From Rhodospirillaceae bacterium (GTDB lineage: Bacteria > Pseudomonadota > Alphaproteobacteria > MPNO01 > UBA2964), in NCBI GenBank assembly GCA_018660305.1, contig JABJKO010000234.1, forward strand, positions 1-56,909: 56,909 nucleotides of DNA. The letters run 5' to 3'. The position numbers and the translations under genes were made by a program. This document shows positions 10,086-19,135 of the stretch, piece after piece (within the stretch, counting starts at the first letter, position 1; every line of letters starts with the position of its first letter). The notes beneath the pieces are model-generated. The model made no database searches and was not told the origin of the DNA. It saw only the letters and a list, made by a program, of their open reading frames with translations.

Positions 10086-11459
10086 TTAGCGCCCGCCTGG
10101 CCGCCTCTCTAGAAGTGCCCCTGGTTCCAGCAACACGTCCCGCCTAACCGCGCCTAACGGGCCGATTGGCGAAATCACCTGGCCATCCACCAATATATCC
10201 AAAGCACCGGCGTTTCCTGTGGCAAGGGTTATACCGGATTGCGCCGGCACATTGTAAATTTCGCCTTTTTTGAGAAGGCGGGAAAACACCCGCTTACCGG
10301 CGACATCGCGCAGCTCGACCCAGCTTATGGCTGTCGCCCGCAAGACAACACGGCTGGTCGCCTGAATGACGACAGTGGCAGGTGGCTCGGGCAATGCCGC
10401 CTGCTGGGGCGCGAGCGCGGCCAAAGTGGGCGCCTCATTGCGATCCACCGACGCCAGCATTTCGGCCTGATCGGCGACTCTACTTGCAACGGGGCTTGCG
10501 GCGGGGCTGACAACGGATTCGATGGCTGGAGCCGCACTTTCCGCAGGCGTAACCGGTGCCACGGCAACCGGCGGGGCTGCCGCAACCTCCCTGGCCGGTG
10601 GGGGCTGGTCGTTGGACGCCGCGGTTGGTTCCTCCGGGGCATTATCCACTGCGCGATTGTCTGGTGTCGTGCTTGCGGTTTGCCGGGATGTATCTGTCTC
10701 GGACGGGGTGGCGGCCGGTGCGGGAGACATCTCGCTCGGAACCGCCGCGGCGACCTCGGACACGGCGTCAGTATTTACAATTGTCCCAGGGGCTGACTCG
10801 GTCATGGAACGCCTGCCGGCCGCAGACTCCTCAGCAGCGGCTGCCGTTGCCGCCGGTTCAACAACCGGTGGCGCTGCCTCGGACATCACCGTTTCAGGAA
10901 CATTCACCGCCGGCGGAGGTGTCATAACCTTCGCCTCTTCTTCGGAACTAAGCCCCACCATATCGGCGATCCGTTGCGGCAGCTTCGCCACCAGATCGCC
11001 GGCATCCCGGCCATTAAGACTGAGATAATACCAGGAACCATAAGCCGTTGCCGCCAGGACAGCCGCCACCAGAAGAATAAATCCGGTGGGCATCCGTCCC
11101 TCGACAACAGGAGAGGGGGCAACCAAAGGAGCTTGTGCGCTCGCGTTGCCGGTGACATCCCGGTAACGCTGCATGGTCTCGGAAATATCGAGGCCAAGAT
11201 ATTCGGCATAGGCCCGCACGAACCCGGCCGCATAGGTCGGTCCGGGCAAATCGTCGAACCGGCCGTCTTCAATTGCCTCGAGATAAACCTGGCGAATTCG
11301 CAATGTGGAGGCGACCGTCGACATATCCGTGTTATGCGCGGCGCGCATCTCTCGCAGCGCGGCGCCGAATTCCGACGCTTCCGGGGTGCCGCCTAGTGAC
11401 TCAAAGTTGCTGGAAGAAGCCAAGGTTCCCGTCACTCCGGCCAGTCTATCGCCGACCAA
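10086..11459 (-). CDS. rodZ: RodZ-like membrane protein (HTH_25, one TM, DUF4115)
   Basis: RodZ links MreB filaments to the wall-synthesis machinery. The N-terminal helix-turn-helix (about 30-95) contains FGAALREMRAAH and YAAGFVRAYAEYLGLD. A single membrane helix lies near 128-148 (GFILLVAAVLAATAYGS), then a long Ala/Pro/Thr-rich periplasmic linker and a C-terminal beta domain of the DUF4115 type with SWVELRD and LLKKGE. The start is uncertain: a TTG at 11459 or a GTG at 11435, both with poor ribosome sites. The low-complexity linker is normal for the family. Confidence 0.82.
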   Translation of the reverse strand: MVGDRLAGVTGTLASSSNFESLGGTPEASEFGAALREMRAAHNTDMSTVASTLRIRQVYLEAIEDGRFDDLPGPTYAAGFVRAYAEYLGLDISETMQRYRDVTGNASAQAPLVAPSPVVEGRMPTGFILLVAAVLAATAYGSWYYLSLNGRDAGDLVAKLPQRIADMVGLSSEEEAKVMTPPPAVNVPETVMSEAAPPVVEPAATAAAAEESAAGRRSMTESAPGTIVNTDAVSEVAAAVPSEMSPAPAATPSETDTSRQTASTTPDNRAVDNAPEEPTAASNDQPPPAREVAAAPPVAVAPVTPAESAAPAIESVVSPAASPVASRVADQAEMLASVDRNEAPTLAALAPQQAALPEPPATVVIQATSRVVLRATAISWVELRDVAGKRVFSRLLKKGEIYNVPAQSGITLATGNAGALDILVDGQVISPIGPLGAVRRDVLLEPGALLERRPGGR

Positions 11460-11539
11460 TTCTATCCGTCGTTAGTAACAATAAAGAAATCGGATAATCA
11501 ATGTTTTCTTCGTCTCTTCGGTACGATTTCCACCTTATA

Positions 11540-13816
11540 TCACGAATCGTCGATCAGTATCTCGCGGTCCCGCGCATAGGATGTGAGTTTGCGCCGTAGC
11601 GAATGGTCAGGCAAATCGAACAAAGTATCAAGATACCCCCTTAGCTGACCGGCATCCATCGACCGGATCATCGCCCGTACGGCACCAACCTGGGCAGGCG
11701 GCATGGAAATTATCCGGAATCCAAGGCCAATCAGGGCCATCGCTTCCACCGGATTGCCCGCCATCTCACCGCACAGGGACAATGGCACGTCCGCCCGATC
11801 GCATTCGGCAACCAGATGCCGCAGCAGCGACAGCAATCCCGGCGAAAGGACGTCGTAGCGTTCCGCCACACGGGGATTCCCGCGATCGCTGGCAAATAAG
11901 AACTGGAACAGATCGTTGCTGCCGACCGAAAGGAAATCCACCCGTGAGAGAAGCGGCGCCAATTGCCACATCAATCCGGGCACTTCCAGCATGACACCCA
12001 CCCGAACACTCTTGGGCTGAATCTGGCCGCGCTGCCGGCAGCGGGCCAACTCAATATCGAAAATGCTACGCGCCGCGTCGAATTCGGCGACTTCCGACAC
12101 CATGGGGAACATGACCGCAAGATCGCGCCCCGCCGCGCCGTTTATCAGGGCCCGCAATTGCTGACGCAGCATGGAGGGCCGGTCGAGTCCGACACGGATG
12201 GCGCGCCACCCCATGTTGGGATTCTGATCCATACTGTCATGGAAATAGGGAAGCTGCTTATCGCCGCCGATATCGAGGGTCCGAAACATTACCGGACGGT
12301 CGTCCGCGATATCCAGCACCCGGCTATAAAGTTCCGTCTGGGCCTCCACGCTGGGCAGTTCGGACCGCACCATGAACGGTATTTCACTGCGGAACAGCCC
12401 GATCCCGTCGGCGCCGGTATCCTCGAGCTGCTGAACATCAATCAACAATCCGGCGTTCAAATTCAGTGAGATCCTCACACCGTCGCGGGTTACCGCGGGC
12501 TCGGTGCGCATCGCCGCATAGACCAAGCGGCGCTCTTCCTTCGCCCGGATGGTTTCGGCCACCATCTGCTGGATGTCTTCACTGGGCCGGACGAAGACCT
12601 GCGCATGGTCGCCATCGACGATCACCGGGTCGCGCGGATCTATGCGCCGCAACAGATCGGTTATGCGGCCTACCACGGGTATATTGAGGGCCCGCGCCAC
12701 GATCGCCACATGGGACTTGGCCGACCCTTCTTCCAGTAGAAGCGCGCGCAGCCGATGCGGCTCATAATCCAGCAATTCCGCCGGCCCCATATTGCGGGCC
12801 AGCAGCACCACGTCTTCGGGCAGGTCGGCGGCCGCCGCGGTTCGCCCGGGGCCACCAAGATGCTGCAAAAGGCGGTTGGCCAGATCCTCGAAATCGTGCA
12901 ATCGCTCCCGCAGATAGGGGCTGCCCGCCATGCTCATACGGGTCTCCATGTCGTCATGGACTTTCTGAACTGCCGCCTCGGCCGTCAAACCACCCGTGAT
13001 TGCTTCACGCAGCCGCCGCAGCCAGCCGGCATCCTGGGCAACCAGCTGATAGGTCTCGAGCACTTCCCGATGTTCCCCGCGTTCCGCCAACTCGGTCGCT
13101 GAAAACAAATTTTCGATGGCAAGCTGCATCGCTTCCAGCGCATCCAGCAGGCGCTGTTCCTCGGCCTCGGGATCGTCGGCAAACATTCTGGGAATGGGGA
13201 CACGAGGCTGATGCAGCACCGCTTCGCCGATGGCGGTGCCGGCATTGATTTGAATACCGGTCAGGCGCGTGGGCAGCACGGCGTTGCCTTCCGGCCGCAT
13301 CTGTTCGCCGGGGCTGACAAGATCACCGCCGGCTATGAGCTCTGCGAGGACCACGACGATGATTTCGAGGGCCTCGACCTCTTCTTCGGTAAATTGCCGC
13401 TGCGCGGCGCTCTGGATGGCCAGCACGCCGCGTACCCGTCCACCCCGCAGAATGGGAACGCCCAGGAAAGAATTGTAGATTTCTTCGCCGGTCTCGGGAC
13501 GATAGGCAAAATTGGGATGGGCCTGCGCGTCGGCCAGGTTAAGCACGCGCGCATGGGCGGCGATCTGTCCAATGAGCCCCTCGTCAACCCGCAGTCTGGT
13601 CTGATGGATGGCGGACGGGTTGAGCCCCTCGGTGGCGAATAGTTCCAGAACCTCGCCGGCCCGCAGGACGTAGACCGTGCAGACTTCGACCATCATCTCG
13701 CCGGCAATGACCTTGACCAGCTCGTCGAGACGCTCCTGTGTGGTACCGTGCCCGGCCATGACGGCGCGCACGCTCCGCAAAAGCTGTCTTACGCCTGTTT
13801 CAACAATTTCCGCCAT
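11540..13816 (-). CDS. ptsP: PTS enzyme I-Ntr (GAF plus PEP-utilising enzyme)
   Basis: First phosphotransferase of the nitrogen-related PTS relay, passing phosphate from PEP to NPr. The 758-residue protein has an N-terminal GAF sensor (about 1-160), the phosphohistidine domain with GSAKSHVAIVAR (His near 369), and a PEP-binding barrel with GIGLFRSEIPFM and the catalytic SLCGEMAGNP. The GAF domain distinguishes it from sugar-type EI; in relatives it senses glutamine. It follows lysC by 41 bases, the usual alphaproteobacterial arrangement. No NPr or EIIA-Ntr gene is in the window. Confidence 0.95.
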   Translation of the reverse strand: MAEIVETGVRQLLRSVRAVMAGHGTTQERLDELVKVIAGEMMVEVCTVYVLRAGEVLELFATEGLNPSAIHQTRLRVDEGLIGQIAAHARVLNLADAQAHPNFAYRPETGEEIYNSFLGVPILRGGRVRGVLAIQSAAQRQFTEEEVEALEIIVVVLAELIAGGDLVSPGEQMRPEGNAVLPTRLTGIQINAGTAIGEAVLHQPRVPIPRMFADDPEAEEQRLLDALEAMQLAIENLFSATELAERGEHREVLETYQLVAQDAGWLRRLREAITGGLTAEAAVQKVHDDMETRMSMAGSPYLRERLHDFEDLANRLLQHLGGPGRTAAAADLPEDVVLLARNMGPAELLDYEPHRLRALLLEEGSAKSHVAIVARALNIPVVGRITDLLRRIDPRDPVIVDGDHAQVFVRPSEDIQQMVAETIRAKEERRLVYAAMRTEPAVTRDGVRISLNLNAGLLIDVQQLEDTGADGIGLFRSEIPFMVRSELPSVEAQTELYSRVLDIADDRPVMFRTLDIGGDKQLPYFHDSMDQNPNMGWRAIRVGLDRPSMLRQQLRALINGAAGRDLAVMFPMVSEVAEFDAARSIFDIELARCRQRGQIQPKSVRVGVMLEVPGLMWQLAPLLSRVDFLSVGSNDLFQFLFASDRGNPRVAERYDVLSPGLLSLLRHLVAECDRADVPLSLCGEMAGNPVEAMALIGLGFRIISMPPAQVGAVRAMIRSMDAGQLRGYLDTLFDLPDHSLRRKLTSYARDREILIDDS

Positions 13817-13857
13817 ATTCCGTCAGCTAAAGGGTCCGGCTGAATCCGGACCGGAAT

Positions 13858-15078
13858 TTACGATGCGTCCAACCCGTAGGTGGTATGCAATGCCCGCAAA
13901 GCAAGCTCAGCATATTCGTCCGAAATGAGAACGCTGACCTTGATTTCAGAAGTGGAAATCACCTGAATATTGATTCCCTTTTCCGCTAGGGCGGTGAACA
14001 TCTTTTGCGCCACGCCGGCGTGACTGCGCATGCCGACACCGATCACGGAAATCTTGACCACATTGGCATCGGCGATGAGACGATCGTAGGACAGTTCCTT
14101 GCGCCGGCTCTCCAGGACCTCCCGCGCCCGCTCGAAATCGGCGGTGGTGACGGTAAAGGTAAGATCGGTCGCCTTGCCGTCTTCCGAAATATTCTGGACG
14201 ATCATATCGACGTTGACATGGGCCTCGGAAAGCGGGCCGAAGATGGCCGCGGCCATACCGGGCCGGTCGGCGACCCGCACCAGCGTTATCTTGGCTTCGT
14301 CCTTGCTATAAGCGATCCCACTGACAATTTCCTGTTCCACGATCTCTTCCTCACCGACCACGAGCGTGCCGGGTTCATCTGAAAATGACGAGCGTACCTG
14401 CAAACGGACGCCATGATTCATGGCAAGCTCCACGGAACGCGTTTGCAGAACCTTGGCGCCCAACGATGCCATTTCGAGCATCTCTTCGTAGGTAATCTTA
14501 TCGAGCTTATGCGCCTTGGCAACGATCCGGGGATCGGTGGTAAAGACACCTTCCACATCGGTAAAAATATCGCACCGGTCCGCCTCGAGCGCGGCGGCTA
14601 ACGCCACCGCGGACGTATCGGATCCACCGCGGCCCAATGTGGTAATCCGGTTGTTCGAACCGAGCCCCTGAAAGCCGGCGACCACGGGGACCTGACCATT
14701 GGCCATACGGCGCCGCAATTCGTCGGTCTCCATACCCTGAATACGCGCCTTGCCGTGGGCGTCATCGGTGCGAATGGGGATCTGCCAGCCGAGCCAGGAA
14801 CGCGCGTCCACGCCTTCCTTCTGCAAGGCCAGGGCCAACAGGCCGGCGGTCACCTGCTCGCCGGCGGCAACCACCGTGTCATATTCCCGCACGTCGTGGA
14901 GCGGGGCGATGGCAATGGTCTTGTCCACAAGATCATTGGTCATGCCGGCCATGGCGGAAACCACGACGGCGACCTCATTCCCACGGTCGAATTCAGCCTT
15001 CACCTTCGCGGCAGCCGCCTGAATACAGGCGATATCTGCGACAGAGGTGACGCCAAATTTTTGAACAACGCGAGCCAT
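13858..15078 (-). CDS. lysC: Aspartate kinase, with altered KFGG motif
   Basis: Phosphorylates aspartate to open synthesis of lysine, threonine, methionine and diaminopimelate. The protein has an amino-acid kinase domain with [13 protein letters not shown] and [18 protein letters not shown], then two regulatory ACT domains after about residue 265. I place the start at ATG 15078 (MARVVQKFG), with GGGAAG just upstream, giving 406 residues as usual. Oddly, the near-invariant KFGGTS motif reads KFGVTS (Val10, codon GTC), while the rest is intact. It heads the leftward block. Confidence 0.95.
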   Translation of the reverse strand: MARVVQKFGVTSVADIACIQAAAAKVKAEFDRGNEVAVVVSAMAGMTNDLVDKTIAIAPLHDVREYDTVVAAGEQVTAGLLALALQKEGVDARSWLGWQIPIRTDDAHGKARIQGMETDELRRRMANGQVPVVAGFQGLGSNNRITTLGRGGSDTSAVALAAALEADRCDIFTDVEGVFTTDPRIVAKAHKLDKITYEEMLEMASLGAKVLQTRSVELAMNHGVRLQVRSSFSDEPGTLVVGEEEIVEQEIVSGIAYSKDEAKITLVRVADRPGMAAAIFGPLSEAHVNVDMIVQNISEDGKATDLTFTVTTADFERAREVLESRRKELSYDRLIADANVVKISVIGVGMRSHAGVAQKMFTALAEKGINIQVISTSEIKVSVLISDEYAELALRALHTTYGLDAS

Positions 15079-15243
15079 GGTTCTTCCCACACACGAAAGG
15101 GGCCGCTTAGCACCGCTGTCGAATTGGACGGAGCGGTCGCGGGAATGGCCGATTTTGCTCAATCCCCGCGTGCGGCGGCCGAATTCTTACTCTATATCCC
15201 TATAAACAGGCAAGAAGTCCCTGCATGGAGCCAAAGGTCACCC

Positions 15244-16047
15244 ATGACAAATTCGACGGCCACAGAAGACCGAAACCACGCGGAAACCACGCCTTCGGAC
15301 GGGACCATCGATCCCGAGGAGGTTGCCCGATTTTCGGCGATGGCCGCGGAATGGTGGGATCCGGAGGGAAAATTCAGGCCGCTGCATAAATTCAATCCTG
15401 TCCGTCTGGGCTATATCCGGGATCAACTATGCCGCAAATTCAACCGCGACCGGCAATCCATGACCGCCCTGGACGGGCTCACAATTCTCGATATTGGCTG
15501 TGGCGGCGGGCTGGTCGCCGAACCCCTGGCGAGAATGGGCGCGACGGTCACCGGTCTGGATGCCTCGGCAAAAAACATCGGCACCGCCGCTACCCATGCC
15601 GATGAGGGGGGGCTGACCATCGATTACCGGGCTACCACGGCCGAAGCGCTGGCCGCCGAGGGTGTTCAGTTCGACGCGGTGCTCTCCCTCGAGGTCATCG
15701 AGCACGTGGCGGATGTGGCGCTTTTTCTGGAGAGCTGCTCCAGCTTGGTGCGGCCCGGAGGCGCCTTGATCCTGGCGACGCTGAACCGGACCGCCAAATC
15801 CTTTGTCTTTGCCATCGTGGGTGCGGAATATGTCATGCGCTGGCTACCACGCGGCACCCATCAGTGGGAAAAATTCCTCCGGCCCTCGGAACTGACCGCC
15901 GGGCTCGAGACGCACGGCATGGAAGTCCGCGACCTTACCGGGCTCAGCTACAGCCCGCTGCAGGACGAGTGGCACCTGACGCGCGACCTGTCGGTCAACT
16001 ACATGCTTTATTCGGAGAAACCGGCACCCTGCCGGCACCCTGATTAA
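15244..16047 (+). CDS. ubiG: UbiG, ubiquinone O-methyltransferase
   Basis: Carries out both O-methylations in ubiquinone synthesis. The 267-residue protein has [20 protein letters not shown], characteristic of UbiG, then the SAM loop [27 protein letters not shown], and a C-terminal DLSVNYML. The true start is the ATG at 15244 with AAAGGT upstream; the frame stays open far into lysC antisense and should not be extended. It diverges from lysC across 165 bp. The last codons contain a perfect 11-base tandem duplication that repeats coding for Pro-Ala-Pro-type residues. Confidence 0.95.
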   Translation: MTNSTATEDRNHAETTPSDGTIDPEEVARFSAMAAEWWDPEGKFRPLHKFNPVRLGYIRDQLCRKFNRDRQSMTALDGLTILDIGCGGGLVAEPLARMGATVTGLDASAKNIGTAATHADEGGLTIDYRATTAEALAAEGVQFDAVLSLEVIEHVADVALFLESCSSLVRPGGALILATLNRTAKSFVFAIVGAEYVMRWLPRGTHQWEKFLRPSELTAGLETHGMEVRDLTGLSYSPLQDEWHLTRDLSVNYMLYSEKPAPCRHPD

Positions 16048-16056
16048 GGGCGGGCA

Positions 16057-16494
16057 TCAGGCGTCGCTGCTGGGAGTCCACGGCACGCGCTGGAACTCGA
16101 TGCCTTCCTCGTTAAGCTCTTCGGCATCGGTGTCGGAGGCTTCGCCGTATATATTACGGCTTTCGGTCTCGCCGTAATGTATTTTGCGTGCTTCTTCGGG
16201 AAACTTGTCGCCCACATAGTCGCAATTCTTTTCGACCTGTTCGCGCAGCTCCTTGACGGCCGCCATATACTGACCCATCTGCTGCGCGGCGTTGGACGAT
16301 ACCGCCATTTTTTCGTCGTTCTTCTTCTTGGAACCGGAAACCGCGGGCGCCATGAGCGCTTTCGACACCATGGTGTCGCCGCAGATCGGACACGCGACCT
16401 GCTTGGCCTTGGCAAGTTTTTCAAAGGCCTCGGTATTCTGGAACCACGATTCGAATTCGTGATCGTTCTGGCATTTCAAGTCGAAAACAATCAT
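16057..16494 (-). CDS. DUF1178 zinc-ribbon-like protein
   Basis: A conserved small proteobacterial protein of unknown function. It begins MIVFDLKCQNDHEFESWF, with the paired CxxxH element, followed by VACPICGDTMVSKALMAP, a CPxCG element; together these suggest one zinc ribbon. A coiled, acidic C-terminal half follows (QMGQYMAAVKELREQVEKNC). I chose the Met at 16494 over an upstream in-frame start because the family begins with MIxFDLxC. It is convergent with ubiG. Confidence 0.85.
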   Translation of the reverse strand: MIVFDLKCQNDHEFESWFQNTEAFEKLAKAKQVACPICGDTMVSKALMAPAVSGSKKKNDEKMAVSSNAAQQMGQYMAAVKELREQVEKNCDYVGDKFPEEARKIHYGETESRNIYGEASDTDAEELNEEGIEFQRVPWTPSSDA

Positions 16495-16609
16495 CGGCGC
16501 ACAACACACTCTGGCTATGTTTCAACCCGGTTTCCCTATACATAAAATGGTCGAATGTCTTTGTAAATCAAGTATTAAGAAAGACCATCTCAAGAGGTGA
16601 TCGTTTCAC

Positions 16610-17167
16610 ATGAATAACGCACATAGCGGACTCAGCCCGTCTCCCTGGGTAGAACGGTTTGCCTCTCTCATACCGCGGAACGGCACAATATTGGATCTGG
16701 CCTGTGGCGCCGGGCGGCATACCCGGTTTCTGACCGGGCAGGACTATAATGTTGTGGCCCTCGACAGGGATGTCTCGAAACTCGGGGATATTCTGGAGGA
16801 ACCGCGTTTGGAAATCGTCGAGGCCGATCTGGAAAATGGCAACCCCTGGCCCCTGCCGGACCGGCTGTTTTCGGGAATTATCGTGACCAACTATCTGTTT
16901 CGGCCGTTGTTCCCCATGCTCCTCAACGCGTTGGCGGAGGACGGTGTTTTGATTTACGAAACCTTCGCGCTGGGAAACGAGCAATTCGGCAAACCCGCCA
17001 ATCCGGCCTTTCTTCTTCGCCCGGGGGAATTGCTTTCGACTGTGCAGGACAAGCTTCGAGTGGTTGCCTTTGAGGAAGGGGTGATCGAACAACCGCGACA
17101 GGCCGTGGTCCAGCGCCTCTGCGCCCTTCGGACAAAGGATAAAAGCCCCGCGCCCCGCCTCGATTAG
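16610..17167 (+). CDS. Class I SAM-dependent methyltransferase, substrate unknown
   Basis: A compact 185-residue Rossmann methyltransferase. The SAM loop is LDLACGAGRHTRFL, followed by the acidic strand end VVALDRD and the EADLENG position. FETFALGNEQFG and the following NPAFLLRPGEL are seen in a small family found next to nitrilase-like amidase and DUF1178 genes in Alphaproteobacteria. The substrate cannot be read from sequence. It is convergent with the amidase gene, ending three bases before it. Confidence 0.8.
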   Translation: MNNAHSGLSPSPWVERFASLIPRNGTILDLACGAGRHTRFLTGQDYNVVALDRDVSKLGDILEEPRLEIVEADLENGNPWPLPDRLFSGIIVTNYLFRPLFPMLLNALAEDGVLIYETFALGNEQFGKPANPAFLLRPGELLSTVQDKLRVVAFEEGVIEQPRQAVVQRLCALRTKDKSPAPRLD

Positions 17168-17170
17168 TAT

Positions 17171-18004
17171 CTAGCCTGACGACGGCGCGGTATAGGAACG
17201 GTCGTGGGTCAATGAGGGAAGCGAGCGCCGGACGTCCTGGATTTTCACCATATCAATGTCGGCCATAATATAACCGGGCTCTTCGCCGGCCTCGGCCATG
17301 ATGTCGCCCCACGGATCTATGATCATGGAATGCCCATAGGTAAGACGCCCGTGCGGATGTTCGCCGCACTGGGCCGGGGCAAACACATAGGCGCCGTTTT
17401 CGATGGCGCGGGCCCGCAGCAGAATCTCCCAATGAGCCCGCCCGGTGGGCCGGGTAAAGGCGGAGGGCACCGACAACAGCAAGGCGCCGGCCCGGGCCAG
17501 ATCGCGATAGAGATGGGGGAAGCGGAGATCGTAGCAAACCGTCATGCCCAGCATGCCCCAGGGCGTCTCGGCCAGGGTCGCTGCCTCACCGGGCCGGTAG
17601 GTGGCGGATTCGCGATAGGATTCACCGTCCTCCAGATCCACGTCGAACATGTGGATCTTGTCATAGCGCGCCCGCACGCCGCCGCCGGAATCTATGAGAT
17701 AGGACCGGTTGGCAATCCGGTCCTCGTCCAGCCTGACCGACAATGTGCCAGCCAATAGCCAGGTCCCGAGTTCCGCCGCCAGATCCGTAAAGGCGGCCAG
17801 CGCCGGATGGAACTCCTCAGGCGCTGCCTTGGCCAGGACGGCCTCGCGGCCCATCTCGATCATCGAGACACATTCGGGAAAGGCGATGAAAGTCGCGCCG
17901 TCCTTATGGGCGGCCCGTGCCAGAATTGCGGCGGCCTCCATGTTCGCCGCCATGTCGTTCCCTGCGTTCACCTGGACGCAGGCAAGACGAAGCCGGTCGG
18001 TCAT
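17171..18004 (-). CDS. Carbon-nitrogen hydrolase, probable deaminated-glutathione amidase (Nit1 type)
   Basis: Nitrilase-superfamily amidase. The catalytic triad is visible: Glu44 in FPECVSM, Lys116 in RYDKIHMFDVDL, and Cys157 in MTVCYDLRFPHLY. The DKIHMFDVD context and 277-residue length match Nit1/Nit2-type metabolite-repair enzymes rather than true nitrilases. It overlaps the glutaredoxin gene by four bases, and the glutathione link between the two fits a repair role, which is inference. Confidence 0.87.
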   Translation of the reverse strand: MTDRLRLACVQVNAGNDMAANMEAAAILARAAHKDGATFIAFPECVSMIEMGREAVLAKAAPEEFHPALAAFTDLAAELGTWLLAGTLSVRLDEDRIANRSYLIDSGGGVRARYDKIHMFDVDLEDGESYRESATYRPGEAATLAETPWGMLGMTVCYDLRFPHLYRDLARAGALLLSVPSAFTRPTGRAHWEILLRARAIENGAYVFAPAQCGEHPHGRLTYGHSMIIDPWGDIMAEAGEEPGYIMADIDMVKIQDVRRSLPSLTHDRSYTAPSSG

Positions 18005-18264
18005 GCAGTCCCCTGCAGAAGCCGGTCCAACTCTCCGCTTTGTTCCAGCGCCGCCAGCTCATCGGAACCGCCGATGGGTTTGCCGTCGAACAAGATCTGC
18101 GGCACGGTCCGGCCACCGCCGGATCTCTCGGTCATCTGTTGGCGCATAGCCGGATCGCCATCGACGTCGATCTCGGTGAACTCGACGCCTTTCTTGCGGA
18201 GCAAATTCTTGGCCCGCGAGCAAAAAGGGCAGAAGTCGGAGGAGTACATTTCGATATTGGGCAC
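18001..18264 (-). CDS. grxC: Glutaredoxin 3 (CPFC active site)
   Basis: Small thiol oxidoreductase using glutathione. With the GTG at 18264 as start (AGAGAAG just upstream) the protein is 87 residues, normal for GrxC; a GTG seven codons earlier is less likely. The active site is C12-P-F-C15, where CPYC is commoner. The GGGRTVPQILFDG segment with cis-Pro and GGSDELAALE for glutathione binding are intact. It is translationally coupled to the nitrilase-fold gene by a four-base overlap. Confidence 0.94.
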   Translation of the reverse strand: MPNIEMYSSDFCPFCSRAKNLLRKKGVEFTEIDVDGDPAMRQQMTERSGGGRTVPQILFDGKPIGGSDELAALEQSGELDRLLQGTA

Positions 18265-18347
18265 GGTTTCTTCTCTGCTAATCACGGTAAGTCACCGCCT
18301 TATATGGCACTGTCCGCCGCGGAAGGCGAGAGGGCTCCTGAGAAGCC

Positions 18348-19124
18348 TCATAACAACGTTGGTCGCACCACTCGGGCCAATGTCAGCACGTCGACCGCCC
18401 GCGCCCCGACGCGCAGCAGCGTGGTAGCGCAGGTCTCCACCGTCGCGCCGGTGGTAAAGACGTCGTCCACGAGCAGCACATGGGCATCGCGAACCAGGGA
18501 GAGACTGTCCCGGCGCACCGCGAAGGCGCCCCGGACGTTACGACGGCGGCCGGAAGCGCTTAGCCCGCCCTGGGTGGGCGTGTGCCGCGTCCTCACCAGT
18601 AGATCGGAAACGGATGTCAGACCCGTCTCGGCGGCGAGAGAATGCGCCAGCAGAGCCGACTGATTGTAACGCCGCGACACAAGGCGGCGGCGGTGCAGCG
18701 GCACGGGCACGATCATCGGGGCGTCGGGCCATATTTCCGATCCCGCCTGGACCATAAGACGGGCAAAGCTGGGGGCAGCATCGGTGCGATCGGCATGCTT
18801 GAAGGCCAGAAGAGGTCCGCGGCTGGCATCGTCATAGACGAAAACGGCCCGCGCCCGATTATAGACCGGGCTTTGTGCCGTGCAGGCACCGCACAGCACG
18901 CCCGCGCCGGGATCATAATCAAAGGGATAGCCACAGGTGCTGCAAAGGGGTGGGCTGAGGAACTGAATTTCGGGCCAGCACGCGGCGCAGAGCGCGCCCT
19001 GGCCATCGACGGGCGTGCCGCAGGCAAGACAGCGGCGCGGCAGAAGCAAACCGGTGGCGCCCTCGGCCGCCCGCCGTAACCAGGCGGGGATGGCGGAGCG
19101 CCGTGTTTCGGTCACTTTCGTCAT
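18348..19124 (-). CDS. ComF family phosphoribosyltransferase-fold protein
   Basis: Has the N-terminal double zinc-finger region of ComF (CLACGTPV, CAACWPE, CSTCGYPF, CGACTAQ) and a C-terminal PRTase-type domain with the PRPP-loop motif VLLVDDVFTTGATVETC. ComF proteins are needed for DNA uptake in competent bacteria and for recombination in some others, though a general role is unsettled. It lies upstream of grxC and just downstream of the rhodanese gene, in the same direction. Confidence 0.9.
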   Translation of the reverse strand: MTKVTETRRSAIPAWLRRAAEGATGLLLPRRCLACGTPVDGQGALCAACWPEIQFLSPPLCSTCGYPFDYDPGAGVLCGACTAQSPVYNRARAVFVYDDASRGPLLAFKHADRTDAAPSFARLMVQAGSEIWPDAPMIVPVPLHRRRLVSRRYNQSALLAHSLAAETGLTSVSDLLVRTRHTPTQGGLSASGRRRNVRGAFAVRRDSLSLVRDAHVLLVDDVFTTGATVETCATTLLRVGARAVDVLTLARVVRPTLL

Positions 19125-19135
19125 GGGCTCATGGC

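Noticed and set aside
14755..15243. 163-codon N-terminal extension of ubiG
   Set aside because: It runs antisense through lysC; the ATG at 15244 has a ribosome site and gives the normal UbiG length.
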